From: Balanoglossus misakiensis
Taxonomy: Eukaryota; Hemichordata
DNA length: 64,000 bases
Assembly (NCBI GenBank): GCA_040954595.2
Contig: CM082582.2
Coordinates: forward strand, 9,486,001-9,550,000
Reading direction: 5' to 3'
Both the position numbers and the translations under genes were made by a program. Numbering within the stretch: the first letter of the stretch is position 1; each line of letters starts with the position of its first letter. The notes under the pieces were generated by a model that worked only from the letters and a program-made list of their open reading frames with translations, searched no databases and was not told the origin of the DNA. This document shows positions 18,301 to 32,307 of this stretch, piece by piece.

Positions 18301-18540
18301 TTCCTGAAGGGCCTGACACGAGCTAACAAAGCCATAACTATTATTCCTGAACTTTGTCCACGAACATATAAAATAACAAGATGACATGGCTGACAGCTGT
18401 GTAAGCCCTCGAGGAAGAAAAATTGTATGCGGGCAGCAAATGTTTGAAAAATCTTATCAACTTCGCTAGGTGAGCACGCGTGAGTTTATCACACTTCATC
18501 AAATGTTTCCTCCTATATTTCCTCCGACTGTTCACTGAGA
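15381..18540. other. Candidate non-coding regulatory block
   Basis: Long high-complexity stretch with few simple repeats. The longest open frame (minus strand 15525-16034, 169 codons) has no domain, a biased composition and no splice context that I can support, so I do not call it. TAAT/ATTA cores and GATA-like words are frequent. This is one of the largest regulatory-looking blocks of the desert. The call rests on texture only. Confidence 0.35.
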
Positions 18541-21500
18541 GAGTTTAAGTGACAGAGTGTTCAAGTCGTGCTACTGGTGTCTTCCCAGAATGCTGTGTGA
18601 GCGCAGCTAAGTATCCCAGAATACAGCAGTGCAGTGAGGGTTCTAACAAGCGTTAGTTTCTCTGGCATAGCCAGAGTTCTATGTAACTGTATTAATAACT
18701 CTGGGCAGCATGGTTTTGCAAAAGAAAGGACAGAAAAATCAAACAACACAGTTTAAATATTAACCATCAGCGATCTCACCCTCAAGAAATCACATATCAA
18801 CAAGTAATTTCTGAGATACGGATCGCCGTAAACTTTCAAAAGCGAGTTATCGAGATTATTGTCATCTTGTTGCCCTGCATCCTGCTCTCCTTAATCAACA
18901 TAATGCTGAGGAAGACTGCGGGCAAGGCGAGGTGACAAGCTGGTGATAGCATGTCATTTATCTCAACTTGCCTCGGCGCTCGATCGCCGGCCATCCTCGC
19001 CTGTCACCGAATATATCACATCGCTTCACAATCAAGTTGAATGTTAATGCCCAGATCGGGATGACAATGTTAATGCATCTTCCGAGATGACCATTCTGAT
19101 TGCAATTGTCTACCTGTCCAGATTGCAAACAAACTAAGATTTCTTCGGGGGAAGGAACAACTCGTGTCCGTTCTGTGGCTGTCCGTGAGGAGCATCTTAA
19201 GCACTCTCTTGCCACGATGCTACATTCTTGACCAGCCATCCCGAGACACGACCCTTATTTATAGCATTCACTGCATTATAGTACTCCCCATTCCACAGTC
19301 AAAAGCTGTAAAATCTTGTGGGGGTCTTAAGGTGGGAGACTATACCCAGATGCATTGCATTATGATATACAATAGTCTTCTATGTAGAATTTTGAGAAAA
19401 CACTGTTGCAATATTGTCATTTTCTTCAAATTTTCCCAATGCAAAAAAGAGTATTAAACGATATAAAGAAAACACCATGTCACCATGCTTGATTTTATGA
19501 TAGAGGTGTTCAGATATTTTCACCACAGGAAACCTATACCATGAGGAGTGCAAGAAAGTGCTGACTCAGCCAAACTGATAACTATATGACCAAAGAAACA
19601 TTTCCAGCTGTCTAAAGTTGCTTTATTCTTAAACAAGTGCCCAAGTTTTGCTCGGAGGAAGAAATTAAATTATTGAAAACCTGAAACAAGTGACAGGACA
19701 GAGAGGGCAATTACTGAGTGAATGAACAAACATATTTAAAATGAATGTGTCAGTGAGAAGGAATGAATAGATGTTTTTTTAAAGTACCCGGTGAAAAATT
19801 GAATGACCGGGCGTATGAATAAATCATGAAATGAATATACGGGCACTCATAAACACAAATATGTCAAGAATTCATCAGTTTGTGTTTGGGGATGAATTAT
19901 TCACGGTGTTTAAACTAAGATGTTGACAAGTTTTAAATTTGTTAACTTGTGCAGTTATGTCGACAGAACATGTCCAAAACCCACACATTTTCCGAGATTT
20001 GATCCGAAACTCATTACCCGAGCTTCAGGACCGGTCTTAAATTGCCACCAGTGATAAAAACAAATCTATCCAGAGGGAAAAGGAAAACAATTAATAAAAA
20101 AGCATAGGTAAACAAAGCTATGGGAAAGAATTTCGGGGGGAAATTCTCCAAAGGACGGTGAATATAGATGGGTTGCCTCCTCCCAAGACAGGTTCATCAG
20201 ATTGGATTCATGTCCCCAAACCCCTCTGCAGCCTTAAAACTTTTTAAAAATAGTCTCAGACAGATCTTTGTCTGTGTGATGTCAACTTTTTTTTCTCGTT
20301 TCCTCAGAAAGTGTGCAGCACTTTTTTTTGTTTTCAGGAAATGTGGCCGTGGATTAATATTCCGACAGACGAGTCTAGAATTTTTATGTGCAAAAACAAT
20401 GAAATTGATATTGCCAGTAAAGTCATGACCAGTCAAGTTAAAATTTACTGTCGATTACGGTAGTCTGCACCTTTGGGACAGATTTTTTGTAAATTGATGG
20501 CCCTCTAAACTTTTCAATTCTTTCAATCTTTGCTATATTAAAGTGTGTAAGGAGTCAGTTATGGACGAAAACACTGAATATAACACACACAGTGCGGGGC
20601 GCGGGTTGTAACGTGCACGTCTCTTTATGAGGTAACAGCTGACCTTAGTGACCCCAGATGTTTAAAGGGACATGTTCGAGGATAATCATCATCTGTGAGG
20701 AACTGTTGCTTCTGAAGGACAGTTTCCCAATGAATGTGTGAAATAATCAGCGTTCAACTGAAATTGGTACAAAGCCACTTATATCCATATCTTTCTGGTC
20801 ATTTTTTAAACAAAAGATTGTCTCAGTTCCCCACGACTGTCCTTGCTACAATAGCAAATTCTAGACTCACTCTAATATTTTCAATCAACCGTGGCAGACA
20901 TCTTAGTTCTGCATTCGGTGCCACGCTTCATATTAGTCACGCTATTGCCATAGCACACACACCCGTAAATTCAAATTTTGTTTGTCTTCATGGGCAATCA
21001 AGGCAAATTTCTTAATTAATAGCCAGGGCTGGTTAGCATAATCGTTGACAATGACCCGTTTTGCTTCAAAAACTCAGCTGGGAGTCATCATATTTACATG
21101 GAAAGATTACCAAGAAATTTCTGCGGGTCTCGGGAGAGACGCGCACAGCGTACTTTTCGCTGATCGACTTTATCTTTCGTATGCTGCTAGTGCTGAACTA
21201 TGAAAATGTCATCTCAGCCAGATGTGTTGCTTGTCTGTACACACAGATAACGCAATTGCAGGACAACGGAAAGCATTCGATCAAATCTATCTTGCACACT
21301 TTGATTTCGGTGATAAACGATATCACACATCATATTCATAAGCTGTATGTTTCACTCACACAGCTAGGACAAAACATACCGAAACTAGAAAAATCCCGAC
21401 TTAAAAACAAACTTAACAAAGCCTAGATTTCATATACATGTCATGTATAGACATACACACACACACAGATACATGCATGTTTTCCTTCAATCAAACCCTT

Positions 21501-22030
21501 ACATTTAAAGTACCTTTTAACAAAAGTTATCCATCCGTAGCAATAACTAGGTAATAAGACAATGAAAAAGATCTCCCGATGAAAAAAAGCAACAAAAACA
21601 ATCCGGACTCTGATGAAAAAGTGTTACCATGGCAACAATGTACATTACTGCTGATATTGTAAGACTTCCACGGGGAATTGCTGTAATCTCATCATAGCTC
21701 AGCATCAAATGTACTTCCTCTTATATATTTTCCTCTACCTCGGTTCAGAAAATTACAATCTACTTATTCAATATGGTTCAGTATTCACAGCCGACCTTCT
21801 TGTTAATTTTCGAGGAAAGGTCTCTCGGAGAAGAAAAAAAAAACTTCTCAGGAACTTGTTCTGTTTTTCCACTCGAGTTGCTGGGTCCAATTTTGATTTC
21901 ATGTCAAAATGGCCATCCAGGAGCTCTCCAACGCTCCTTGTGCAGTACTCGTAAAGGGAAAAGAGGCCTTTTCCAAATGTATGATTTCGAGCATAATGTG
22001 ATAAACCTCACACATTGGCTGACATAAAAC
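18541..22030. other. Gene-free spacer with a canonical RFX X-box
   Basis: Mostly AT-rich spacer. Segments near 18,850-19,250 and 20,160-20,430 are more complex. A perfect X-box lies at 21623-21636 (listed separately). A short AC run occurs near 21,456. Open frames are short and unrelated to known families. Confidence 0.4.
21623..21636. promoter_or_regulatory. Canonical RFX X-box
   Basis: GTTACCATGGCAAC fits the full RFX dimer consensus GTHNYYATRRNAAC at every position. RFX factors bind such sites in ciliary and neural gene control regions. No gene start is recognisable nearby, so if functional it would be a distal element. Confidence 0.5.
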
Positions 22031-22350
22031 TGCTTAAAAGCGCGGCCTCAGATACGGGCAGGCCAAAATAAATCTGATATTAAACTTTTGCGAGAAGAGC
22101 TCTCTTTGGGGGGATAAAATCCAGAAAAGTATGACTAAATTGTATTTCTAAGGATCACTCTCTCCAAGGCACTTTGCCGACCCCGGCTTTAATATCTGAC
22201 ACTCGTGAAGAAACGTATATGAGCGCATTTTATGCATTAACAGGGCAGTTCCGATTGGAGTTATTTTTCATGAAATAAAGACCCTTTACATGACGTGCTG
22301 CCGTGACCTTTGTGTTTTATGGCCGCTAATATCACCAGATACTACTGTTC
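22031..22350. promoter_or_regulatory. Compact candidate enhancer block
   Basis: About 320 bases of dense, non-repetitive sequence between AT-rich flanks. It contains TTTTATGGCC (22315-22324), a HOX/CDX-type word, directly followed by GCTAAT, and nearby CATGACGTG and TGACCTTTG (nuclear-receptor-like) words. It contrasts sharply with the A/T-rich DNA that follows. Function is inferred from texture and motifs only. Confidence 0.35.
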
Positions 22351-23520
22351 GGTGTAGGCAATCAAATGCAGATTTCAGCAAAAAAACTTGTTTCGTCTGC
22401 ATTGCTTAGACTGCATTCTAGGAGTTTTTATCATTTTTATGTCCCTGCCGAGACATATTCCATACGTGGCATCAATTTTTCAGCGCGTAAAAGAGCACGT
22501 AGGAGCATGATCAAATAAACTTTTATCCCGTAAAGATTTCTGATGTATCTGTAGGCATTTATGAATAGAAAAAAATACGGTTTAACTGTTTGAGTGAAAC
22601 AAAAATATGAACAGAAATCAAGTTAGACAATTACATTATTTTGAAAATCATTTTTTTTACTTGAGAAGTTAGATTCAAGCAGCAATGAAATTTACAGTGC
22701 GGGTGTATCTTTTGTGCTGTGAAAGTCAATATTATGCTTGTTGAACTCACCAATACAAAGGAGCTCCTAAAATAGGCGGAAAAAGAAATGGAGGACTTCC
22801 TGCTATAAAAAAGACACTAGTTCGCCGACACTACGCGCACACGGCTGCCTCATGGTCATTATTTTGGTTTTGTAACGAATGTTTGGTGCAAAGTAAAACT
22901 AAACCTACACCTGTATCGGAATAGATATAAAAATTATAAGTATAAATAAAAATTTGCCAGTTTGAATAGAAATTTTTGAAACTGATTTCTGGCTCAGGTT
23001 ATTATTATTCCGATCGAAAAAGTTGGTATGCAGCCAACGTCAGGCTTCTTGCTGGGGGGACAACTGTCAATTTCAAAGCCAAGGCCACGCAGATTCATAC
23101 ATTTTCCAAAACAACATAATTTATCTCCCCGGGTAAAAACAGTGCAGTCATGAATGAACATGAGGAAAATCGAATGCCACCTGATTGCACTGCTAGTAGC
23201 TGGCAATTTTAAGCACGTCAAAAACAGGAGAACCCAAATCTCCAAGGACCCGATTGTATCTGGCACAAGAAGCAGGAAAAATAACGCAACGAAGGGAGAA
23301 ACTTATCACAGGCCCATCAAAAAATGATTTTCCCGAGCTCAATATTGCAGCTGGCATATTGCTATTCCCAGTTAGCAACTGTAATTATAAAGCTGGTAGA
23401 AAGCTTGCTTGATAAGAGCTGAATGCGTCCATTCTGAACATGCCTCTACGGAGAAACCACTGCCTAACTACAATAATCAAAAATAATATGCGTAAGTACT
23501 GAAAGGGTGATGGTTAAGCC
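22351..23520. other. AT-rich gene-free spacer
   Basis: Poly-A and poly-T rich sequence to about 22,980, then mixed composition. I see no exon, repeat family member or RNA gene in it. Confidence 0.45.
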
Positions 23521-26500
23521 CTTTGTGCGATATTTCTCCAAGCTGTCATACTATCAATGGCCCTGTTAAAAGCTTTCTTTTCTATTACTTATTTCTCAAT
23601 CATTTCTTTTTTTTTTCGCTGTTAGAAAACAGACTCGGGCACTCTTGGGGGAAAAACCAGAGTGCGAAAGGCAAAGACTTCGGTTGTTCAGACTTCGGCG
23701 ACGGTGTCAGAGATTTGACTGCTCACTTGGCACGCGTTTAGTGGGAAGTGTGAGTTTTCCTAGCTGCGCGTGTATTTACAACCTGTGAAAGTCGGTCGTC
23801 GAGGTGATCACGGCGGGGATTATGAAAACCCCCAGCTCGGTTTTGATTCCGTTTCTCAAATGAATTCCACTGCAAGCTTCGCACCACCTCTCTCCGTATC
23901 TGTTTGGAATTTCTGGCAGTCTATCCGTCTCCGTCTGCCTCATTAAAGCCTGGATGCTTTTTTTATTATATTGGTCCCTTCCCTCGATCGTCTTGAAGTG
24001 AAATCTGCCCTTGATGTGGCAGCAGACGGTTCTAGGATCAGAACACCTGTCCCCGTGTTCGCGTTTTCAAACCACAAGTTGAATGTCTGCATTCAGATGC
24101 CCTAATGATTCCTCTTTGTGTGGTAACTCTTGCTCTCTCCCTTCACCGTGTTTCCCCCCTCCAGCATAATCTGTCGAGCAATCCCCTACCCCCTCAAAAA
24201 AAAAAATCTCCTCGCCCGAGGAAATCATTTTTCAGGTTGAATACAAGTAATCCTACCATCAGAAGGAGACAAAAAAACACACAGAAAAAAAAACCTGTGG
24301 GTCGTTTAAAACGATTATGCCGTAATTTCACAAAAGGCAGCTTTAATTCTTATCCCTGCGATAATCACCGACTCCATCAGCTAGTTAACCAATAAAGGGC
24401 AAGCTCCCAGACACGTTTGGCCACCTCACACAACCTCCTCTGCTATTGCCTAACAATCAGTGTATTTGCCCTCCTATTGATTATATTGAGTCCAAATAAA
24501 TACAACTTACATAAATCATTGCACTGAGGCAAATCGCTCACTGACTAGGTCGTGCCGAAGTCGCACACACTGTTTTGATCATATCTGTCGTTTCCAAGGC
24601 ACTTCATTTAAATCTCTAATCAGAGAGTGTTCCATGTATTTGTGCGAGTGTGTGTGTGTGTACACAGTCAGTGTCGCACACAATCGAAAGCATTCTCAGT
24701 TCTTTCTTGGCCGTTTGAATTTTAAAAGTAACCCGAGTTCGAAGTCCGGGTAATAGTGTGTATATATAGTCTTTGCGGAGATGAAAGTAAGTTTTTTGAC
24801 AGATAAAAGGTCCCGTGTTAAGACACGTCCCTGTCACGCTTTAATGGATGTTAAACTCTTACCGCACGGCAGTCGAAACAAAAGATAAATTCACCCGCTC
24901 ATGAGTGGCAGCTAGTGATCCATGAAGAAAGATGGCAAACTATTTAACACAATGACAGACCTCGGGACCTTAACAGATGAAACACCAAAGAAAGGGAGAG
25001 CGAGAGAGAGACAGACAGATCGAGAGAGACAGAGAGAAAAATCTTTTAACTTTATAAGCTTTTCAATTCATAATAAAAGTAAATGCTCCGACACTTTTAT
25101 GCGTATTTTCCTGTGCTTTCATACACACAAACAAGATGTCATACTTAGGGTTATTGACGACTTGCTCGAATGTCAAACTGAATGTGTCGATGGCATTCAG
25201 CCGCGATTTCAATGAAATTCCTGTTTCCACAAAGGCCTGGTTCAGAGGCAATTCACCGCACATCATGTTGGATAAATATGCCCGATGTTAAAACATGATT
25301 TTGGGGAAAATTGGGTCGCCGAGGAATTACAAGGAACACGTCCCTTTAAATGAGCGAGCGTCTTTTGTTGCCGGGGACGGCACAATGGGAGCGCCGCGCC
25401 GAGAGTCACACACATTCAATTTCGACAAATGCAATTTGTAGAATGCGCTCCGACTTTTCATATTTTCTGATGTTTTCTCCGTCGGCACAATGGTCCTTCA
25501 GGAGGAGAACAAGCGGCGCGTACTCTCGGCTACATCGCCATGTCCGAGTGCTATATTCTCATCATGATTAAGCAAAACAAAACGCCAAAGCCGCAACCTG
25601 ACAGAGTGAATTTTCTGTCATTAGTCAGAACATGAAAATGAATGCCGCAGAATGGGGGCTGCCATTCACGTCTGCATTCACATCTCTCGCATACTTCACT
25701 CTCTCTTAATTTGAGTGAACACCGCAAAATGTACAGATGAAAAAAAAAATTTCAACTTTCTTCCCTTTATCAGCTGTAGTGTCAAAAGTCAAATGGGGGG
25801 GGGGGGGGGGGCATGGTTAGACAGAGAAAATAGTTGCCTACATTGAAGAATTCAGAGATCAATTCTTCCTGTGTAAAAAAAAGTCATACGCTGCTTGGTG
25901 CAGTTTGCAAATATCCTTTTCAGTCAATGCAAGAAAAAAAAAACTTCAAGTGACTTTTTTTTACTGCATTGTGATAAAAAAAAACTTGGTATCAGACCGC
26001 AAAGTTTTGATAACCTGGGTGTGAAAGTTAAATGAGGGGGGAGGTGGTGATGAATTACCAGTAAGATAAGAGGTCTGCTCGAATTAGCTGCGAATTTCAT
26101 GTATCGCACACACAAACGCACACACGCAATCAAGACATCAAGGTGTCAGTAAATTATTGACTTATTCTCATCGTTTCGATTTCAGCCGAAAAAAAAAGTG
26201 ATGGAGTTTTTTTTTTTTATATAACTCCCACCATGGATGGAATTAGTGTCTCTCTCGCTGTCATTAAAAAGCATGGTTTTCTTCTGGCAGAGCCACGCCT
26301 GGCACCAAAACAGGAAGCGGGGTCTGCACGCGCAGGGATGGATTTCACGCAAAGAGATGGACTTCCTGGGAGATACGGAACGCTGAATGCCAGAGAGATG
26401 ATCTCACAAACTCTAACGAAATTCAGAGCACGCTGAAAATTCACAAAATGCTGTTGCAGCCAGCCACGACTCAATTATTAAGAACTAATCCATTTATTTG

Positions 26501-26660
26501 TAAAATCTGTAATATTCCGACTTTTTGGCAGCATTTTTGCCTTTGTACTGACTACTTTCTGTTCTACTCCCCGAAACGCGTCAAAACACCCGGTACTCCA
26601 CTTGACAAGGCAGCTCTCGCATATATGTGCAGCCAGCGTACTTACTAATTGATCCGTAAA
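23521..26660. other. Candidate non-coding regulatory block with simple repeats
   Basis: Mixed-composition DNA that includes a GT run near 24,647-24,662, a GA/GACA-rich stretch near 24,999-25,040 and a G17 run (25795-25811). Segments 23,700-24,100, 25,280-25,700 and 26,220-26,640 are complex and regulatory-looking. The short open frames have no domains. Confidence 0.35.
25795..25811 (+). repeat. Homopolymer G17
   Basis: Seventeen consecutive G on the plus strand, the longest G run in the window. Confidence 0.95.
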
Positions 26661-28390
26661 TTGATTTTAAGTTCAGACTTTAATCCAATTGTTAATACCG
26701 GTAATACACACAATCATGACGTCCATTATAACTTGTACAAATACAGACACTTTCAACATGATATAGTGACTAGAAAAAGCAATTAAATATACGTGTTATT
26801 TTTCTATCATTTGCTAAGAAAGGTTTGATAATTTTGGGTAACTAGAAAAGTGTTTAAATTTATAAATTTTATGTGAAAGGTAAAAAAAATGCTTGGAGCA
26901 CAAACTGCAGTATCGTATGAAACATTTCATGCCCCATGCTTTTCCATTTTGTCATTTTACAAGAGATATTATCGTCAACATCATAATCTTGAAGCTTGGA
27001 CACTAAACATAAAAACCCTCATGCTTTCCTGATCAATGTCAAATTTCATTTTGATGAATATAATATGGGAGTCGCGCTAATCTATTTTAGGCGAAGGACG
27101 TTTTTGAACGAATTTTTTTTTTTTGCGGGGGAGAAAATCGGCGAGAGAAGGAACCGTATCAGGAAATCTGATATAGAAATATACAGCACAGATTGGCAGA
27201 AGACATTACATTGTCAAACTGTATGATTGCAGGGCAGTTTTATCACAAGCTATCTGGAGTTGAAGAAACTCTTACCCAGACAGGAAATATTTCTATGTGC
27301 AAACTTTGCTGTCTAATGCATCCAAATGTATGTGACACTCCCAAATGACTTCCACAAAACACAAGAAACATTTAAGGCAGCAATTTTATTAGGAAGTGCA
27401 TTGTCGGGGGAAAAAGCATCTATCCCTATGCCTCCTCAAGGAGAAGAGAGCACACTGGCTTGTAATGCTTTGCCCGGGAAACCCACAAGCAACAGTCTCT
27501 ATGCAGCCAAATTGAATCTGCTCAACTCTTACAGATGCCGCTGTATTCTACATTTAGGGAAGAAAAAAAACTAGAAAACTTAACATGCGCAATTCACGGG
27601 ATTACCTTCAGTAACTGCATGAATTATTTTGACCTTTTAAATGCTGCTGTTCAATATTTCAAATCCGATTATTGTCTGCGAACGCTCTCCCAGACTTTCA
27701 AACGTTTCTGGTCTTTTGGCTTTAGCCAGGAAAAAAACAACACAATTTGAAGTGGGGGAGAGCATTTAGGAAATTGAAATGGAGAAATAAATGGAAATTT
27801 ATGATTACATATTTTGTAAAATGCCCCAAATTGCAGCCATCGGCAAATGTTTCAGACAGACTGGAGCCTTAATCTGTATGACAAAGGGGACATTTCCATG
27901 ACAATCAAGTCCGTTATTTCTAATATTTTGAATATGAAAGATTGATGATTGTGGATGGCACCAAAGTAATATTTAAAATCAATGCTCGTAACATTTGACT
28001 GTGGGTCTTAAGAACAATATGCTTTCAAAGCGCTTACTGTTTGGTAACTTTGGGGCTTTTCACCTTATGAAAGATTTTGCCAACTTTCACTTGAAAAAAG
28101 TTTATTCAAATTTTAGTTGAGTTCTCTATACTCTCTCATTATTAATTATGTTCATGAACTTTCACTTTGCACATTTGTTGTAAACATACCCCTAAACTAT
28201 TCCAAAATAATTAGTCAGACTTTTGTCAACTTTGAGCAACAATTGGGATCTTTCCCTTTTATTTTTGCCCTTACAGAAAGAGACGTCCAGTACTGGTATT
28301 TGCATTAATGAAGACACATTTTATGCATGACCTTAAACTGTCCAATAATTCAACGAAATCAAAATCCTGTTTCGTGATATATTTTCAACT
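26661..28390. other. AT-rich gene-free spacer
   Basis: Low-GC DNA with poly-A and poly-T words. A slightly more complex part lies at 27,360-27,740. Nothing coding or mobile was recognised. Confidence 0.45.
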
Positions 28391-30190
28391 GTGACTTTGA
28401 CATAATCTTGAATAAAACGCCTGAACGGGCTTGCCAAAGAAGGTCTGAAAGAAATACAACTCCCTCAAGATATGATTTCAGAGCGGCACCCACACGCCAA
28501 TAAATAATATTCCAGAGTTACAGATTAACCCTTTTTTTCTTCTGGAAATGACCTCCCAGAGTAATTGACTCGCCGATTGAAATATTATCTTTGTGAGGGG
28601 GGGTTTTCGGGGAAAACTAGTGTCGGCCTAGCGAATCATAAAATGTGCATTTAGTGCAGCTGTATGGAGCTTGAGAATTTAATCTTTTCAGAAGCACAAC
28701 TGGAGAGCTGGCATTTTTTCATAGCTGTAGTCGAGTTACACCAAACAACCTGGGAATTGTTGCTAATATCTCACCCATATCCCATTTGCCGCTCTAAACT
28801 GTCATAAAGCAAAGTTTCAGATTACCAGCGGATAAGAAGTATATTTATGAGTTTGCTGGCTCTGACATTTATTCATTTCTTGGGCTGGTCTCGTTTGGCT
28901 TCTTAAAAAGTGCGCACCGTTGGGGTTGGCGAGTGCAGATGCATTGTGGAATAGTACTTCTTTAAGAAGAAGAGATGAAGAAGAAAAAGAACAGATGTCA
29001 AAGATATTAAAATGGAATAATAGCTATGAATGGGGGGATAAGCAGACTTTTTGTAAGTAAACACTCATAGGTTAAATTTCAATTTGTCTTGGATCTTGTA
29101 TCTGTCCCCCGTCTGACAAGTGGGAATTACTGGCCGGGCTTGTGTTGGGGAAAATTTATTACTCGTCTCCTAAGCTTGTTCTCCTGTGCCGGGACATAAT
29201 AAGAAAGTTGTAAGAAGCCCAAAGAAGGGGCTCAGATTTACTGCTTTGTTCACGGCAGATGCAAGAAAAAAAAAGATAGTCCGATAACCGAGCTACTTTT
29301 ATACAAGAATGGAAACACTTGAAAGCCACGATCATGTAGCAACTAAGAAAGGATAAAAATATAAAACTAATTCTACATCGTTCAAAAGAGTTTAACATCA
29401 AAGGAGATTACTCAGAGGGCAAATTATTCCACGCTAAAAAAAACTCACAATTCTCAATAAAACGCTTGAAAAATGACTTCTGATCATAAAAATGAAAACT
29501 CTCCCTGGTAATATCATTTCTCGTTGGATGAAAAATGACGGCTGCGACTGATCGTCCCCGGCTGGGCCCTACAGACTCAACGGTTAAGAGTTTAAAATGG
29601 AGTAGAGAGACTCTTACACACAGGTGGGTAGAGAGACCTGCCTTAGCCGTTTTGGATTTATGGACCTTTCGCCTCTATATTTGTATATCTCACTCGGGTG
29701 TTTATCAATTTTGATAACCTTTGCTACCGGACCAGTAATAAATAACGGTAATGATGTTCAGTTTGGAAGGGATCGTGTCTCTCTCAAACACACACATAGA
29801 ACAGATGATTAACATCAAAACACTGCTTTGCTCTCTGCTCAGGGATTATTTTTTCTTCTGTGTTTTTTTCGATGAATGATTGCCTCCTAAATTATCGTGT
29901 CCCGCAACAGAGACTGATTTGGTTTTATCGAGATATTCATAAATAAATGATGGCGGATGAGAATTTTTTTTTCATGCGGCAGATTAAGCCACCGTTTTTT
30001 TGCGATGAACTGTAACTGGTGAAAGTTTGACACCAGGGTAATCATATCGCGAATGTTATGACTTCTAGTCGTGCTCGGCTGCCGTCCCTATCAGCGAATG
30101 AATGGCTTGCAATTTTCATCACTTGTTATAATGCGACTAACAGGGCATGAAATGTGTGACTTTTCACACAATGTTCAGTTTCTTTCCCCA
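28391..30190. other. Candidate non-coding regulatory block
   Basis: Complex sequence with CCAATAAATAATATT (HOX/CDX-type cores) near 28,498 and a partial ZNF143-like word around 28,938-28,953 (about 13 of 16 consensus positions). Short open frames show no family. Regulatory status is inferred from texture only. Confidence 0.3.
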
Positions 30191-32214
30191 CACATTCATG
30201 TTCTCATCAAGACTACACACGAAATATGAATATTTTTGTTTGCAGAGTACTTCATCCATAATGATGAAAAAATAAATGTTCTGTGATGCAAAGTACGACA
30301 GGCATGTGAAATCATAAGATTGGTCAAGATTAACTTAAGGCAAGATACTGAATGTGAACTTCTGCCCTGCAGCACTGGCGTAATGTCATGACAGTGATCT
30401 ACTGTGCTGCAACATTGACGTAAAACTGTTGACAACACAATCCTGCATATTTAATTACATTGCTGCAATGGTTGAGTGTCATGCACCAAAGTTAATACCG
30501 AAGTACTGTATTGCAGCTCCCAGCACATTAACACAGACATCGCACTGTTAAATCTTGTTGAAGTGGGTACGATAAGGCATATTGCTAAACTCTGGCGCTA
30601 TCTTGAAATCACAGAGAAGAAATCTCGGGGCACTCGCAATAGCACTGCTCTGATAAGACATAACATGTCGAATGCAGCAACATCTATGGCTACATGGACA
30701 GTAGTGGGGTTCAACAGTTTACATAAATACAAATGAAAAAGTTATACTGTCAGATACTAGAACACTAACTCTGCAATGGTTTACTCAATGACTGAGTTAT
30801 ATTCTGTCAATCATCATCATCATCATCATTATCATCATCACCATCATCATCATCATCAAAACAGTATACACTTTCATGCAAATCTATTCGTCACACTCTA
30901 GCTTTCTACTGAATAAAGATCCTCCCCTGTCAGCAAGTCTCTACGAAAGTAGGAGTAAAAGTATGAAACATCTTTTGTTATGTAAATACATGATTTACAT
31001 ATTCAAATATTATTCAAATGAGCAAACATTGAATTTCAGTGCAGCTTGAGAATGATACACAGAATAGCATCAGTGCCAGGTTGAGATAACAAGTAGCATT
31101 TATCTCGTGGAAGCATTTTTGTCACCATTTTTTGGTTGAGAAGTGCACGAAATAATTTTGCCCAAGTTAAACAATCACCAAATAAAGAGATGGAAAAAAA
31201 TTTGTGATAATATTAAATTTGAATTCGCAAATGATTGACATTTTTTGTGAATGAAACCTGGACTGTACCCATAGTGCCAACAAAAGAGGAATGGTCAGAC
31301 TAAAAGTGAAAGAGATCGAGGCTCACTTTTTTCCTGACGTTTCTTCTTAAAATTCCAGGAGATGCTGGAGAGTGGGTATGGACAGAATTTGCAGTGCACT
31401 GCTCTGACAGCCAGCCACACTGGAAATGGCAGCTTGTGAAAGCAAATTGTCACCAAAATCCTTTCACGAGGGTACTTCTCCCCGCTCAGGCCCTCTTGAG
31501 TCGAAACGCAGAGAGCCCCTGTCTGGCAGAGAGATGCCGGGCTCGATTGAAAAAAGAGAGAGAAAAAAGTCCAAAGTGTTTTGTTGCCAGAAAGCGTGGC
31601 AAAATTCAAATTATTTGGGTCTGGAAAGCGGTGATTTAAAGTTTACACAGTGGTGACACTGTGACTGGCCTATCTGCTCTTCCCATCTCTGTGTTTACGG
31701 CCTTCTTGTTCGCTCCGTTCCCTTGCCATTTCATATTTATAACAAAATTCTGTTCCGCATAAAAAATTCAGTACCAATTTCAGTGGGACGCGCATGAGTA
31801 AACAAAGAGAAGTTATAGCAGTAATGTTGATATGACCCTTCAATATTTTATCTTTATTTAAACTTTTAGGTCTATCGCAGCCGTTCTCATGAATACACAC
31901 TACTCTGCACCGTGTAATCTGAACCGCTTGTAGGCAATCAGAAATAGTCGACTCACATTTTCACACACAGACATCAGGTATTGGTTTTGTTACAGAAAGA
32001 TTAAATTGTATCTAAATATAATCAGCATACTAGCTAATTTGTGTTAGTACACTGGATTACGTATTGAATACACTGCTGTATTTCACTGCCTTGTACAAAA
32101 ATAAAATTAAAGGAAAGTTTTCATAAATTGTACTTTTTTGATTTTCATTCAAAAAAATTGTTCATGCCAGGCATTTGTTAAAAATCGTAACACCACCGAA
32201 ATTAAATCATGTGA
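30191..32214. other. Gene-free spacer
   Basis: AT-rich with an ATC microsatellite (30811-30857) and one moderately GC-rich part at 31,290-31,740. Overlapping open frames in that part have no domain. It ends at the TTAA target site of a MITE. Confidence 0.4.
30811..30857 (+). repeat. (ATC)n microsatellite
   Basis: Imperfect trinucleotide run of ATC/TCA units with single interruptions (ATT, ACC). Confidence 0.9.
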
Positions 32215-32307
32215 TTAACCCTTTCATCCCTGTTTTCCTCTGCATAGGTCCAACTTTTCAAAAGAAAACAATGAGTTTGGACCAAACCATGCTAGTGAAA
32301 GGGTTAA
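32215..32307. mobile_element. Small piggyBac-like MITE, copy 1
   Basis: An 85-bp element (32219-32303) sits between two TTAA tetranucleotides (32215-32218 and 32304-32307). Its terminal inverted repeats are CCCTTTCA and TGAAAGGG, and internal inverted words GGTCCAAC and GTTTGGACC make it nearly palindromic. A second copy with the same ends and core lies at 54202-54289. TTAA duplication plus ends starting CCC is the hallmark of piggyBac-type elements. The element is far too short to encode a transposase, so it is non-autonomous. Two independent copies with the same boundaries make the call solid. The family assignment is an inference. Confidence 0.75.

Noticed and set aside
24728-24753. T-arm-like hairpin around GAGTTCGAAGTC
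   Set aside because: Only a five-base stem. The rest of a tRNA cloverleaf is absent on both strands.
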